28,465 nt of DNA from positions 1 to 28,465 of the IMG/VR virus record IMGVR_UViG_3300030380_002933; one strand, 5' to 3'. The notes below the pieces were generated by a model, which was not told the origin of the DNA, did not search any database, and was given only the letters and a program-made list of their open reading frames with translations. The DNA comes from a virus. Both the position numbers and the translations under genes were made by a program. Positions 27,784 through 28,465 of this stretch are shown here, in pieces. Positions within the stretch are counted from its first letter, which is position 1; every line of letters starts with the position of its first letter.

Positions 27784-28465
27784 ATGGCTTCACTTACTGA
27801 CAAAAGAATCAAAAACACTTACGACGGACTTTTAAAAACGACCGACAATGACCCGCTTGGTGGTAGTTATAAATTAATTACCGACGGACTTGGAAATTCT
27901 TCAAATGTTTATTTAGGAACGGGCGGCAACGTCGGTATTGGCACAACTTCGCCGGTTTCCCCCCTTCATGTGAATTCCACCGGGGTCACAACATTAAGAA
28001 TTTCAACATCAAGTTCAAGTTCAGAGCCGCAAATTTTATTGATTGACGGTGCAAATGATTATTTTTCAATTCAAAAAGATGACCAAGGTATAACATTTAA
28101 ACCGCAAGGTTCTGAAGCAATGCGTATCGATTCAAGCGGCAACGTCGGGATTGGCACTTCCGGCCCTAGCGCAAAACTTGACATAAGGCACGTAAACAGT
28201 TCCTCGCCTTCGCTTAGATGTACAGATAATTCTGGCGACACCTTTTTTGTAATAACGCCAGACAGTAATACTGTTTTTGAAATTGGAGATATTGACCAAG
28301 GCGGCGGCGGTGCTAAAATAAAAGGTACTTATAACGATATATTAATTTTGGACGGAAATTGTGGTATTGGCACGACTTCGCCGGTCACAAAACTTCATAT
28401 TGCAGACGTCACAACGCCAACAATTAGAATTGAAGACACAACAAACAATAGACATTTACAATTAT
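27784..28465 (+). CDS. Tail fibre protein, N-terminal part (3' end outside window)
   Basis: At least 227 residues, open to the last base. Start MASLTDKRIKNTYDGLLKTT is typical of fibre or tail-spike N-termini in marine phages. Three copies of the GIGTTSP shaft repeat follow. It almost certainly continues into the gene at the start of the window. The two ends do not join directly: base 28465 is a first codon position and base 1 a third, so the missing piece must restore the frame. Confidence 0.88.
   Translation, partial: MASLTDKRIKNTYDGLLKTTDNDPLGGSYKLITDGLGNSSNVYLGTGGNVGIGTTSPVSPLHVNSTGVTTLRISTSSSSSEPQILLIDGANDYFSIQKDDQGITFKPQGSEAMRIDSSGNVGIGTSGPSAKLDIRHVNSSSPSLRCTDNSGDTFFVITPDSNTVFEIGDIDQGGGGAKIKGTYNDILILDGNCGIGTTSPVTKLHIADVTTPTIRIEDTTNNRHLQL
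27928..28401 (+). repeat. Three 45-nt fibre shaft repeats
   Basis: Copies start at 27928, 28141 and 28357, spaced 71-72 codons, with core GIGTTSP or GIGTSGP. Same family as the five at 53-1003. Confidence 0.9.

Noticed and set aside
1-28465. tRNA genes, CRISPR arrays, insertion sequences, integrase or att sites
   Set aside because: No cloverleaf-like stretch, no regularly spaced repeats outside the fibre gene, and no recombinase or transposase motif seen on either strand.
1-28465. Stop-codon reassignment
   Set aside because: TAA, TGA and TAG (24855-24857) all end plausible genes at expected places, so the standard code holds.

Overview
The window is most likely nearly all of the genome of a tailed, long-tailed (siphovirus-type) phage of a Bacteroidetes host, probably a marine flavobacterium. 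It is AT-rich, every gene I accept lies on the + strand, and ten intergenic spots carry the Bacteroidetes-type promoter box TAnnTTTG. Shine-Dalgarno sequences are essentially absent, as is usual in that phylum. I see no integrase, excisionase, lysogeny repressor, DNA polymerase, tRNA, rRNA, CRISPR array or insertion sequence, which suggests a lytic phage that uses the host DNA polymerase.

Layout in transcription order. The window opens inside a long tail-fibre gene (2-1609) that ends in an S74-type chaperone/protease domain. Then come two small conserved proteins, two paralogous tail tube proteins (2150-3098), and a tail assembly chaperone pair joined by a lambda-type GGGAAAG slippery site (3122-3837). 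The tape measure protein (3878-6358) and a large tail-tip protein (6363-8576) follow, and a terminator closes the block. The replication and recombination block (8678-15553) holds an HTH protein, a putative annealing protein, an SSB-like protein with an acidic DDLPF tail, a RecE-like exonuclease, a DnaA domain IV-like protein, a VRR-NUC nuclease, a winged-helix replication protein, another PD-(D/E)XK nuclease, a T7-like primase-helicase and a string of coupled microproteins. Two orphan small genes (15630-16095) precede the packaging and head block: small and large terminase, a portal with a long C-terminal extension, three membrane or exported small proteins (one thioredoxin-like), a MuF-type head protein, the prohead protease and the HK97-type major capsid protein (16188-23730).

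After the capsid gene lies a moron-like stretch (23885-24857) of four small genes split up by strong terminators. The connector genes follow (24942-26884: head-tail connector, adaptor, gp10-like protein, tail terminator), then lysis (T7-lysozyme-type amidase and a holin-like protein, 26881-27739), then the start of a tail-fibre gene (27784 to the end of the window). The fibre gene begins at one end and finishes at the other, and the gene set is complete. The molecule is therefore best read as circular or circularly permuted and cut inside its repeat-rich fibre gene. The two ends do not join in frame as given, so some fibre sequence is probably missing.

The genes work together as a standard HK97/lambda-like virion programme. 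TerS/TerL package through the portal into a protease-matured capsid, connectors join it to a tail whose length is set by the tape measure, and the fibre and a carbohydrate-binding-like insert in the tail-tip protein probably handle the host surface. Replication seems to rest on origin-binding-like proteins plus the primase-helicase, with a RecE/annealing-protein pair and several nucleases for recombination. The main oddities are the apparent absence of GATC, the portal extension, the paired tail tube proteins, a repeated promoter cassette, and the unknown small genes around positions 15600 and 24000.
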